A stretch of DNA of 5,926 bases from Hyphomicrobiales bacterium (GTDB lineage: Bacteria > Pseudomonadota > Alphaproteobacteria > Rhizobiales > Xanthobacteraceae), in the NCBI GenBank assembly GCA_016210825.1, contig JACQTM010000244.1, forward strand, positions 1-5,926, given 5' to 3'. The first letter of the stretch is position 1, and each line of letters begins with the position of its first letter. Made by a program: the position numbers and the translations under genes. The notes under the pieces are model-generated. The model searched no databases. It saw only the letters and a program-made list of their open reading frames with translations, and was not told the origin of the DNA. Below, piece after piece: positions 1-5,504 of the stretch.

Positions 1-697
1 CATTCTCGGTGTAGATCCAAAGTGTCGGAATGCGCGTGGTCGCGCCGAATTGCTCCGCTGCCGCCACCAGCCGTTCGGGGGCGCAATTGTTGTTCGGCCG
101 GCCATTGACACGGCCGCCACGCCCGCCGGCAAAATTGATCACGGCTTTGACGTTACTTGGATTGCCGCTTGCAAGTGCAAGCACGCCCCAACCGCCCGCG
201 GAATGACCGACAACAATGGCCGGCGACTTACTGATAAAGCTTTGTGCCTTGATGTAGTCGATCGCAGCAGCGATGCTTGCGGCAGTGGCGAGGCCCGACT
301 TGCGATAATCCACGCCCGCGCAAGGGCCATCAGGTTCCAGATAAGGGCCGCCAGTCTCACCATGACCGGGCCGCTGCGGCACGAGAACTGCATAGCCGTG
401 TTGCACGAAGAAATTAGAAGCCGCAGTGAAGAGCGGTATCCTGAATTTCGCACGCTCCTCCGCGCTCTGGGTCGTTCCGTGATTGATGACGACGAGCGGA
501 AACGGGCCCGCGCCAGGCGGCCGGAGCAGTGTAGCCCACATTGTCACGCCGGATTGTTGCGAAGGAAGAATCCAACTCTGCAGGCGAGAAGGATCTTCGG
601 GACCCTGCGGCCCGGGCAATTGCGCGTTGGCGGGCGCTCCACCAAGCGAGGCCGCTATCCACATACAGGCGAGAATGATCGGCGGTGTCCAATTCAT
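1..697 (-). CDS. Secreted alpha/beta hydrolase, dienelactone-hydrolase-like (C-terminus cut by left edge)
   Basis: Minus-strand frame open from 697 to the left edge (232 residues, C-terminus missing). Residues 1–25 look like a Sec signal peptide (hydrophobic core near IILACMWIAASL, likely cleavage after the ANA at 23–25), so the enzyme is probably exported. The alpha/beta-hydrolase fold is supported by an INHG segment (71–74) at the usual oxyanion-hole position, the RPGHGETGG turn (109–117) and the nucleophile elbow GHSAGG with Ser166. The final visible residues, TLWIYTEN, form the strand that normally precedes the catalytic Asp. The leftover base is G, compatible with Asp as the next residue. 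Family members hydrolyse esters or lactones; the substrate cannot be told here. An in-frame ATG at 706 would add MPS, and the weak AGG upstream does not decide between the two. Pfam assignment (DLH or related) is inferred from motifs. Confidence 0.88.
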   Translation of the reverse strand, partial: MNWTPPIILACMWIAASLGGAPANAQLPGPQGPEDPSRLQSWILPSQQSGVTMWATLLRPPGAGPFPLVVINHGTTQSAEERAKFRIPLFTAASNFFVQHGYAVLVPQRPGHGETGGPYLEPDGPCAGVDYRKSGLATAASIAAAIDYIKAQSFISKSPAIVVGHSAGGWGVLALASGNPSNVKAVINFAGGRGGRVNGRPNNNCAPERLVAAAEQFGATTRIPTLWIYTEN

Positions 698-847
698 GCT
701 TGGCATGTGCCTGCAAAGACTCTCGAATTTCTCGAACAAGTCATGGGTGGACGACTGGACACGCCGACTGATGCAAATAATCCACATCGTTAACGAAAGT
801 TAAATGAAACCCTTGAATGGCCGCCAAACGCTTGGTTCTATCGTCAC
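698..847. other. Divergent intergenic region between hydrolase and GNAT genes
   Basis: This 150-nt stretch must hold the start signals of both divergent genes. Its part near 770–815 is more AT-rich than the flanking genes, as expected of promoter DNA. I could not pick a convincing -35/-10 pair for either gene. The only distinct motif is the TTAA pair at 790–803, listed separately. Confidence 0.5.
790..803. promoter_or_regulatory. TTAA-N6-TTAA motif, CtrA-box-like but with a short spacer
   Basis: Two TTAA tetramers (790–793 and 800–803) are separated by six bases. The known alphaproteobacterial CtrA site is TTAA-N7-TTAA, so this is one base short. It lies about 45 nt upstream of the GNAT start and about 95 nt upstream of the hydrolase start, a reasonable place for an operator. 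A chance match in AT-rich intergenic DNA is quite possible. Confidence 0.2.
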
Positions 848-1357
848 ATGAGTACGACGCTTATCGAGATTCGTCGGGCTAAACCCTCGGATGCCATCGC
901 GGTGGCGCAGACGCATGACGAGGCTTGGCGGACAGCGTATCAGGGAATCATTCCCGGCACCGAGCTGGAAAAGCTAGTTAGCCGCCGCGGCCCGGGCTGG
1001 TGGGAAAGCGCTATTCGCAAGGGCAGTCGAATCGCCCTCATGCAATTCGGCGACCGTGTCGCGGGCTATGCCAATTACGGACGCAACCGTGCGCGTAGCC
1101 TATTTTATGACGGCGAAATTTATGAGCTTTACCTGCGTCCAGAGTTTCAAGGTTTGGGTTTCGGTCGTCGGCTATTCTCCGCCGCACGTCGCGATCTCGG
1201 GCAAAGCGGCTTGAAGAGCCTGGTTGTCTGGGCTCTGTCCGACAACGAGCCCGCGGTCGAATTCTACCGCGCCCTTGGCGGGCGCGCGGTAGCGCGTTCC
1301 TCGGAGCGTTTTGGCACGCGTGTACTCGATAAGGTCGCCTTCGCCTGGCAGAATTGA
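848..1357 (+). CDS. GNAT-family N-acetyltransferase
   Basis: 169 residues, the usual size of a single-domain GCN5-related acetyltransferase, which transfers acetyl from acetyl-CoA to an amine or to a protein or peptide amino group. The N-terminus (IRRAKPSDAIAVAQTHDEAW, 8–27) is the typical first strand and helix. Motif A is visible as LYLRPEFQGLGFGRRLF (94–110) with the acetyl-CoA pyrophosphate-binding QGLGFGR loop at 101–107. The motif-B-like NEPAVEFYRALGG (133–145) follows, as is usual for RimI-like small GNATs. The ATG at 848 is the first start that keeps the whole domain. No clear Shine–Dalgarno sequence precedes it, so translation may be weak or leaderless. The gene is divergent from the hydrolase and converges on the exported protein gene to its right. 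The substrate is unknown. Confidence 0.92.
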   Translation: MSTTLIEIRRAKPSDAIAVAQTHDEAWRTAYQGIIPGTELEKLVSRRGPGWWESAIRKGSRIALMQFGDRVAGYANYGRNRARSLFYDGEIYELYLRPEFQGLGFGRRLFSAARRDLGQSGLKSLVVWALSDNEPAVEFYRALGGRAVARSSERFGTRVLDKVAFAWQN

Positions 1358-1358
1358 C

Positions 1359-1382
1359 CGTGCCTAGTTCCCTGGCGGCACG
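1359..1382. terminator. Weak inverted repeat at the convergent gene junction, possible bidirectional stop signal
   Basis: CGTGCC (1359–1364) and GGCACG (1377–1382) are perfect complements flanking a 12-nt loop. The hairpin spans the 6-nt gap between the stop of the GNAT gene and the stop of the minus-strand gene, the position expected of a shared terminator. There is no T-run on either side, the stem is only 6 bp, and half of it lies in coding sequence, so this is a weak candidate. Confidence 0.2.
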
Positions 1383-1960
1383 CTGAAGCCAGCACCTGTT
1401 TTCCCGAGCGTGATCGGCTTATTAGTATCGCAACGAAAGTTGCGCGCGTGCTCATCGGCGATTTTTTGCGCCAGCACATTGGCGTCCGAGTTGGCGCGCC
1501 TGTCGACATAGCCAACATGACAAACCGCACCGGGGGCAAGTCTCGTGATCACCAACACCTGGCCGCGAACCGGCTTGTCGTCCCGATCGACTGTCGTCGT
1601 GTTCCAGCGAAGAATAGTCGCAAATGGCTTTGGCTTGTCGCCGACGCCGCGCTCATAGCGCCATTCTATCGTCTTTCCCTCGCTATTGAATGCGGCAAGG
1701 GTTTGACTGGCGGCAGGTTCATGCTGCGCGCGTGAGCCATAACTTATCGTGACGCGCTGATCACCGCCGCGCAAATAGACGGAAATGCCGTTGAATCCCT
1801 TGCAATGCCATTCGCCGTAATCCTCCTCGGCCTTGCCCTCGACATGCCGGCACTTGGCAAGGTCCAGGGGTGTATAGCTACTCTGTATCGCTTGCGCAGT
1901 TGCGCCAGCATTATGAGCCACCACAAACACGAGCGCTGCGAACAGGAGTCTGATCGTCAT
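1364..1960 (-). CDS. Exported four-cysteine protein of unknown function, downstream of folD
   Basis: 198 residues; I do not recognise a named family. Residues 1–24 form a clear signal peptide (MTIRLLFAALVFVVAHNAGA, then TAQA, with likely cleavage after Ala24). The mature part of about 174 residues has four cysteines (C37, C53, C147, C177), an even number consistent with two periplasmic disulfides. No transmembrane helix follows the signal, and no lipobox is seen. The mature N-terminal part reads as short beta strands (GISVYLRGGDQRVTISYG, 58–75), and the C-terminal part has a helix-like segment (ANSDANVLAQKIADEHAR, 156–173). The ATG at 1960 is chosen because GGAGG at 1970–1974 lies 9 nt upstream and the signal peptide begins there; the longer frame to 2020 would overlap folD. 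It starts 16 nt after folD and is probably co-transcribed with it. No enzymatic motif is visible. Confidence 0.85.
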   Translation of the reverse strand: MTIRLLFAALVFVVAHNAGATAQAIQSSYTPLDLAKCRHVEGKAEEDYGEWHCKGFNGISVYLRGGDQRVTISYGSRAQHEPAASQTLAAFNSEGKTIEWRYERGVGDKPKPFATILRWNTTTVDRDDKPVRGQVLVITRLAPGAVCHVGYVDRRANSDANVLAQKIADEHARNFRCDTNKPITLGKTGAGFSVPPGN

Positions 1961-1969
1961 TGCGTATAT

Positions 1970-1974
1970 CCTCC
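1970..1974 (-). promoter_or_regulatory. Strong ribosome binding site (GGAGG) for the exported protein
   Basis: GGAGG on the minus strand, 9 nt before the ATG at 1960 and 2 nt past the folD stop codon. It fixes the start of the exported protein and suits translational coupling to folD. Confidence 0.75.
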
Positions 1975-1976
1975 AG

Positions 1977-2861
1977 TCACACCAGAGGTTCGGGAAGCCC
2001 CGCCGATGCGTAGGCAGCACGCAGAGTGTTAAGCATTACGCAAGCGATGGTCATTGGTCCTACACCCCCGGGCACCGGTGTGATTGCACCGGCAACGCTG
2101 CACGCCTCCTCGAAGTCGACGTCGCCGATGAGACGGGACTTTCCGGCTTCGCCCGGCACACGATTGATGCCGACGTCGATGACCGTGGCTCCTGGTTTGA
2201 TCCATTCGCCGCGAATCATCGCAGCGCGACCAATCGCGACGAAAAGCAGATCTGCCCTGCGGCACAAAGCTGCGAGGTCGCGTGTCTTTGAATGCGCGAT
2301 AGTGACGGTGGCGTTCTCCGCTAGCAGTAATTGCGCCAAGGGTTTGCCAACGATATTGGAGCGGCCGACCACTGCCGCGTTCATTCCCGCCAGCGAGGCG
2401 TGCACTGATTTCGCCAGGATGATACAGCCGCGCGGCGTGCAGGGCACAAGACCCGGCAATCCGGAGGCGAGCCGCCCAGCATTGAGCGGATGGAATCCGT
2501 CGACATCTTTATCGGGATCAATGGCCTGAAGGGCGGCGCCGGAATCGAGACCGGCGGGCAGCGGCAGTTGCAGCAGGATGCCGTGCACGCCGGGATCAGC
2601 GTTAAGATTTTCGATCAGCGCCAGCAATGCACCTTGGCTCGTATGCGCCGGCAACCGGTGATCGGTTGAGAGCATGCCTGCGTCCGCTGTGGACTTGGTC
2701 TTGGTGCGCACATAGACCGCGCTCGCTGAATCCTCGCCTACGAGGATCACGGCGAGGTGGGGCACGATCCCATGGTCCTTGGCGAGAGCGCGTACGGCTT
2801 GCGCGATTTTCGCGCGCAGAGCGGCCGCAATCGCCTTTCCATCGATGATTGTTGCGGTCAC
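1977..2861 (-). CDS. folD: Bifunctional methylenetetrahydrofolate dehydrogenase / methenyltetrahydrofolate cyclohydrolase FolD
   Basis: FolD interconverts 5,10-methylene-, 5,10-methenyl- and 10-formyl-tetrahydrofolate in the cytoplasm, making NADPH and supplying formyl groups for purine and initiator-tRNA synthesis. The 294 residues match the family size. Signatures in order: the catalytic SAVYVRTK (S47, Y50, K54, where K54 is the active-site lysine), GILLQLPLP (94–102), DPDKDVDGF (115–123), the NADP-binding VVGRSNIVGKP (164–174), VIDVGIN (227–233) and TPVPGGVGPMT (261–271). No key residue is missing. The GTG at 2861 is chosen because GGAG at 2869–2872 stands 7 nt upstream and the protein then begins at VTATIIDGK, where family members begin. 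The frame remains open to 2957, but a start there would overlap the upstream DUF167 gene. It lies 37 nt after the DUF167 gene in the yggT operon. Confidence 0.97.
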   Translation of the reverse strand: MTATIIDGKAIAAALRAKIAQAVRALAKDHGIVPHLAVILVGEDSASAVYVRTKTKSTADAGMLSTDHRLPAHTSQGALLALIENLNADPGVHGILLQLPLPAGLDSGAALQAIDPDKDVDGFHPLNAGRLASGLPGLVPCTPRGCIILAKSVHASLAGMNAAVVGRSNIVGKPLAQLLLAENATVTIAHSKTRDLAALCRRADLLFVAIGRAAMIRGEWIKPGATVIDVGINRVPGEAGKSRLIGDVDFEEACSVAGAITPVPGGVGPMTIACVMLNTLRAAYASAGLPEPLV

Positions 2862-2868
2862 ACCCGCG

Positions 2869-2872
2869 CTCC
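2869..2872 (-). promoter_or_regulatory. Ribosome binding site (GGAG) that fixes the folD GTG start
   Basis: GGAG on the minus strand with a 7-nt spacer to the GTG at 2861. It lies in the 37-nt gap after the DUF167 stop codon and supports the short folD form over the longer open frame. Confidence 0.65.
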
Positions 2873-2898
2873 AAATCGCTTCTACTCCGGGAATCTTC

Positions 2899-3225
2899 TT
2901 AGCGCGTGGAGACGATCCGCTCCAGCGCCGCGGCAAGCGCCGGGCCATCGCCCGCAACGTTCAACCGCTTGGTGCGCGTGGTGGCACCGGCCGCAACGCT
3001 GATATTGCGCGGGGGAACATCGAGCGATTTAGCAATAAGCCTGATTAGGGCGTCGTTCGCTTCGCCTTCGCTCGGTGCGGCGCGCACGCGCGCTTTAAGC
3101 ACGGCGCGTTCATCAGCGAGGCGTTCAACACCGTCGATGGCATCGCGTCCGCCTTTAGGCGTTAACCGCACGGTCAGAATTAATCCGCTGGGAACGACCG
3201 TCCAGGCCTTGACCTGCGGCTGCAC
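2899..3225 (-). CDS. DUF167 / UPF0235 family protein (YggU-like)
   Basis: 108 residues, close to the usual length of this small cytoplasmic family, whose biochemical role is not established. Family hallmarks are visible: LTPKGGRDAIDG (21–32), the LKARVRAAPSEGEANDALIR stretch (43–62) with the conserved P-x-E-G-x-A-N core, and the glycine-then-basic ISVAAGATTRTKR (75–87). The GTG start at 3225 shares one base with the yggT stop codon (TAGTG), with a weak GAG about 10 nt upstream, so it is probably translated by coupling from yggT. The yggT–DUF167 pairing is common in proteobacteria. The family is firm; any function would be a guess. Confidence 0.93.
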   Translation of the reverse strand: MQPQVKAWTVVPSGLILTVRLTPKGGRDAIDGVERLADERAVLKARVRAAPSEGEANDALIRLIAKSLDVPPRNISVAAGATTRTKRLNVAGDGPALAAALERIVSTR

Positions 3226-3515
3226 TAACTAAGCACTCGGACAAGATTCGGGAAGATGACGCTCTGGATAAAGACAATGATGAGGATAACGATGATGGGC
3301 GAAATATCGATGCCCCCGAGATTAGGTAGAAGATTACGGATCGGACGTAGCACCGGCTCAGTGATGCGATAAAGGAATTCCGCGATCACGGCGACGATCT
3401 GATTGTGCGGGTTGACGACGTTGAAGGCGATCAGCCAACTCATCACCGCCGCGGCGATCAGGATGTATATGTAAAGGGTGAGTAGATAAGAGATAAAACC
3501 CAAAAGTTCGATCAT
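3225..3515 (-). CDS. yggT: YggT family integral membrane protein
   Basis: 96 residues with two hydrophobic segments (roughly 5–30 and 70–88), joined by the diagnostic loop EPVLRPIRNLLPNLGGIDIS (53–72). This is a single YggT repeat, as in rhizobial and cyanobacterial/YlmG forms, whereas the E. coli protein carries two. Members sit in the inner membrane. Reported roles vary (osmotic tolerance in E. coli, cytochrome assembly or nucleoid effects in plastid relatives), so the role here is unknown. The ATG at 3515 starts the first hydrophobic helix directly; a GGGAG and a GAGC lie upstream at somewhat long spacing. This is the promoter-proximal gene of the yggT–DUF167–folD–exported-protein operon, with a promoter candidate about 40–70 nt upstream. 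Confidence 0.95.
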   Translation of the reverse strand: MIELLGFISYLLTLYIYILIAAAVMSWLIAFNVVNPHNQIVAVIAEFLYRITEPVLRPIRNLLPNLGGIDISPIIVILIIVFIQSVIFPNLVRVLS

Positions 3516-3552
3516 CGCGCAAGCTCGCTCCCAACTCCGGTCCGCCTGGTGT

Positions 3553-3582
3553 CTTATCGTACGTGATGATCGATTCTGTCAA
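3553..3582 (-). promoter_or_regulatory. Sigma-70-like promoter candidate for the yggT–DUF167–folD operon
   Basis: On the minus strand a perfect TTGACA (-35, at 3577–3582) is followed after 18 nt by GATAAG (-10, at 3553–3558, four of six matches to TATAAT). Transcription would begin near 3546, giving a leader of about 30 nt before yggT. A GATTC at 3572–3576, a possible CcrM methylation site (GANTC), lies in the spacer. Confidence 0.5.
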
Positions 3583-3602
3583 AAGGCTCTGCGGCCGCTC
3601 CC

Positions 3603-3631
3603 TTGACACTGCAATTTGCGGCCCCTAAATG
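3603..3631 (+). promoter_or_regulatory. Sigma-70-like promoter candidate for tRNA-Ala
   Basis: A perfect TTGACA (-35, 3603–3608) is followed after 17 nt by TAAATG (-10, 3626–3631), which keeps only a partial match to TATAAT. Transcription would begin near 3638, about 45 nt before the tRNA, a plausible 5' leader for RNase P removal. Confidence 0.45.
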
Positions 3632-3683
3632 GCCGGACTCGCTTGAAGATTGCGCGACGCGCAACATGTTGTCGTGCCTTGGC

Positions 3684-3759
3684 GGGGCCGTAGCTCAGTT
3701 GGGAGAGCGCCTCGTTCGCAATGAGGAGGTCAGGGGTTCAAATCCCCTCGGCTCCACCA
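3684..3759 (+). tRNA. tRNA-Ala, anticodon CGC
   Basis: The 76 nt fold as a full cloverleaf: acceptor GGGGCCG/CGGCTCC, D stem GCTC/GAGC with an AGTTGGGA loop, anticodon stem CCTCG/TGAGG with loop TTCGCAA (anticodon CGC, reading GCG), a 5-nt variable loop, T stem AGGGG/CCCCT with loop TTCAAAT, discriminator A and an encoded CCA (3757–3759). The G3:U70 wobble pair, the classic alanine identity element, is present. It is transcribed towards the convergent amidotransferase gene. No integrase or duplicated 3' end is seen next to it, so it shows no sign of having served as an attachment site in this window. Confidence 0.97.
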
Positions 3760-3857
3760 GTTTTCCGGATCTACCCCATAGGACCCGAGCTCGTCCATTT
3801 CCCCTATTCTGGTGCGCTTGCCGTCGATCGATTTGCGCGGGCGAGAGATTAACCGTT
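3760..3857. other. Convergent gap between tRNA-Ala and the amidotransferase gene, no clear terminator
   Basis: 98 nt hold the 3' ends of two converging transcripts. A TTTT follows the tRNA at once (3761–3764) without a hairpin. A GGAC/GTCC pair (3781–3784 and 3793–3796) makes only a 4-bp stem. I see no convincing intrinsic terminator. Confidence 0.4.
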
Positions 3858-4574
3858 TTAGCGTGATGGCGTTTTGGGTGCCGCCGACAGCATTCGCCAA
3901 TGATCGAGAAACGATGTCAGCCAGTTCTGCATCGCGTAATCGTGCACCCAGCGATCCTCGAAATGTGCGGTGCGGGATTTTGCTCCTGGTAGCGCCATGC
4001 GGTGCTGACCGCGGATCACCCATCGGCACATCATGGCGTGGGTGACTTCGGGATGAAACTGGATGCCAAAGGCTCTCCGGCCGTACTGGAAAGCCTGAGC
4101 CTCGAAAGTATCGCCCTCAGCCAATAGCGTCGCGCCGGACGGTAGATCGAAACCCTCACGATGCCATTGATAGACGTGATCTGGCCACATTGCACAAATG
4201 GCGCGGCCAGCCGCAGTCGGCCGAATTGGATAATACCCGACCTCTACCTGACCCTCGGGATGGAATGAAACCTTTGAGCCGAGCTGGCGCGCCATCATCT
4301 GTGCGCCGAGGCAAATGCCAAGAAACGGCTTATCCTCCTTCAGCGGCACCGCAATCCAGTCAATCTCGCGACAGATGAACTCATCCTCGTCATTGGCGCT
4401 TTGTGGCCCGCCGAAAATGACGGCGCCGGAATGCTCGGCTAGCGTTTCCGGTAGCGGGTCGCCATATCTCGGCCGGCGAACATCGAGCGGAACGCCAGAT
4501 TTACGCAGCGCATTTCCAATGCGTCCAGGCGTTGAGTGCTCCTGGTGTAGAACGATTAGGACAGGTGCGTTCAT
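3858..4574 (-). CDS. Class I glutamine amidotransferase, stand-alone GMP-synthase-like domain
   Basis: 238 residues made of a single class I glutamine amidotransferase domain, which hydrolyses glutamine to release ammonia for a partner or a linked substrate. The catalytic triad is complete: Cys88 in GICLGAQ (86–92), and His174 and Glu176 in FGIQFHPEVT (169–178). FGGPQSAND (54–62) and the YQWHREGF segment (135–142) are typical of the GuaA-like stand-alone group (COG0518). No ATP-pyrophosphatase or other synthase domain is fused, so this is not a complete GMP synthase. The role could be amidation or gamma-glutamyl hydrolysis; the substrate is unknown. The ATG at 4574 is preferred; an in-frame TTG sits directly before it. 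A weak GAG lies 7 nt upstream. The gene lies 96 nt downstream of the SDR gene on the same strand and may be co-transcribed or have its own promoter. Confidence 0.93.
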   Translation of the reverse strand: MNAPVLIVLHQEHSTPGRIGNALRKSGVPLDVRRPRYGDPLPETLAEHSGAVIFGGPQSANDEDEFICREIDWIAVPLKEDKPFLGICLGAQMMARQLGSKVSFHPEGQVEVGYYPIRPTAAGRAICAMWPDHVYQWHREGFDLPSGATLLAEGDTFEAQAFQYGRRAFGIQFHPEVTHAMMCRWVIRGQHRMALPGAKSRTAHFEDRWVHDYAMQNWLTSFLDHWRMLSAAPKTPSR

Positions 4575-4670
4575 CAAATCGCTCGGTCGGATTGCGAAAA
4601 CAAAGTCCTACTTGCTTAAACAATGAATGCAAGTCCGATGCCGCAGATCGGGCATGACTATCGCGCGCAG

Positions 4671-5504
4671 CTAGCGGCGGCCAGCCTGCCGCGACTCGGT
4701 GAGCTTGAGCACAAGCGCCCTCGGCAATATCCGCGGCAGAAGCGTTACAACCTTATTAAGTTTGCCGGGAACCACGAGGCGACGGCCAGCCATGAGACCA
4801 CGATAGCCTTCATCGGCCACTCGCCCTGCGGAACGAGCGAGAAAATGCGGGATTGCCCCAGCGCGAATGCCGGCGCGCGCTTGGAACTCGGTCTCCACCG
4901 GACCGGGGCACAGTGCGGTTACGCGAACGCCCTGCGGCTTGAGTTCACGATGCAGTGCTTCCGAAAAAAACAGCACATAAGCTTTGGTGGCGTAATAAAC
5001 GGCCATGCCGGGGCTGGGTAAAAAACTCGCGACCGAAGCAACATTGAGGATACCACCCCGATGTCGCCGTAAACTATCGACGAAGGTAAGCGATAGCTCC
5101 GTAAGCGCCCGCACGTTTAGATCGATCATTTCGAGTTGCTCCGCGCGATCGAGCGCCACGGCCGGGCCGAGCAGGCCAAAGCCAGCATTATTGACGATGT
5201 ATTGCGGTTCAAGGCCATGCGAAGCGAGCGCCTTGGAAATCGTCGCGACAGCATCCGCGCGCGCCAGATCGAGCGCCAGTATGAGTGGCGTCACGCAACC
5301 GGTTGCCTCGATCTCGGCAGCGAGCGCGGCAAGTCTCCGCTTGCGGCGTGCCACGAGTACAAGTTCGTGTCCATGACGCGCAAACGCGCGGGCAAGTTCG
5401 ACGCCAATCCCAGCGGAGGCTCCCGTGATCAGCGCGACCGGGCGCTTGGTACTACGACTTCTCGATCGACGTGACGTGGCAGATTTGTGTTGCAATTTCT
5501 TCAT
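4671..5504 (-). CDS. SDR family NAD(P)-dependent oxidoreductase
   Basis: 277-residue classical short-chain dehydrogenase/reductase. The Rossmann nucleotide loop is TGASAGIG (27–34), followed by NNAG (105–108), Asn130 in DLNV, Ser157 in NVASVASF, the catalytic Y170-x3-K174, and PGPVETEF (200–207). The arginines after the second strand (VARRKRRL, 51–58) favour NADP(H) over NAD(H). The C-terminal end (LLPRILPRALVLKLTE, 255–270) resembles the DltE/YqjQ-like subgroup often annotated simply as SDR; the substrate is unknown. About 20 residues precede the fold, rich in Arg, Ser and Lys (SRRSRSRSTKR). No ATG or GTG lies between the ATG at 5504 and the Rossmann motif, so the tail appears genuine. The start codon overlaps the stop of the TerB-like gene (ATGA), implying translational coupling. 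Confidence 0.94.
   Translation of the reverse strand: MKKLQHKSATSRRSRSRSTKRPVALITGASAGIGVELARAFARHGHELVLVARRKRRLAALAAEIEATGCVTPLILALDLARADAVATISKALASHGLEPQYIVNNAGFGLLGPAVALDRAEQLEMIDLNVRALTELSLTFVDSLRRHRGGILNVASVASFLPSPGMAVYYATKAYVLFFSEALHRELKPQGVRVTALCPGPVETEFQARAGIRAGAIPHFLARSAGRVADEGYRGLMAGRRLVVPGKLNKVVTLLPRILPRALVLKLTESRQAGRR

Noticed and set aside
50..793. A 247-residue plus-strand open frame
   Set aside because: It lies opposite the alpha/beta hydrolase. The translation is Arg/His/Cys-rich with no domain, while the minus-strand frame shows a signal peptide and GHSAGG. It is a shadow of GC-rich coding DNA.
2026..2529. A 167-residue plus-strand open frame
   Set aside because: It is antisense to folD, whose frame carries every family signature. 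The plus-strand translation is low-complexity and has no recognisable motif.
2862..2957. N-terminal extension of FolD to an upstream start
   Set aside because: It would overlap the DUF167 gene by about 60 nt and adds residues unlike FolD. The GTG at 2861 has a GGAG at proper spacing.
3684..3759. tRNA gene as an integration site for a mobile element
   Set aside because: There is no integrase, no repeated tRNA 3' end, and the flanking genes are housekeeping-like.
3603..3866. A plus-strand open frame containing VAQLGERLVRNEEVRGSNP
   Set aside because: This is the well-known false protein produced by translating through a tRNA gene, here tRNA-Ala at 3684–3759.
3730..4029. A minus-strand open frame ending in WWSRGDLNP
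   Set aside because: Its end is the antisense translation of the tRNA, a recurrent database artefact, and the rest overlaps the amidotransferase gene in another frame.
4575..4670. A separate promoter for the amidotransferase gene
   Set aside because: A TTGCAT-like box is present on the minus strand, but no acceptable -10 element stands at a proper distance, so I do not call one.
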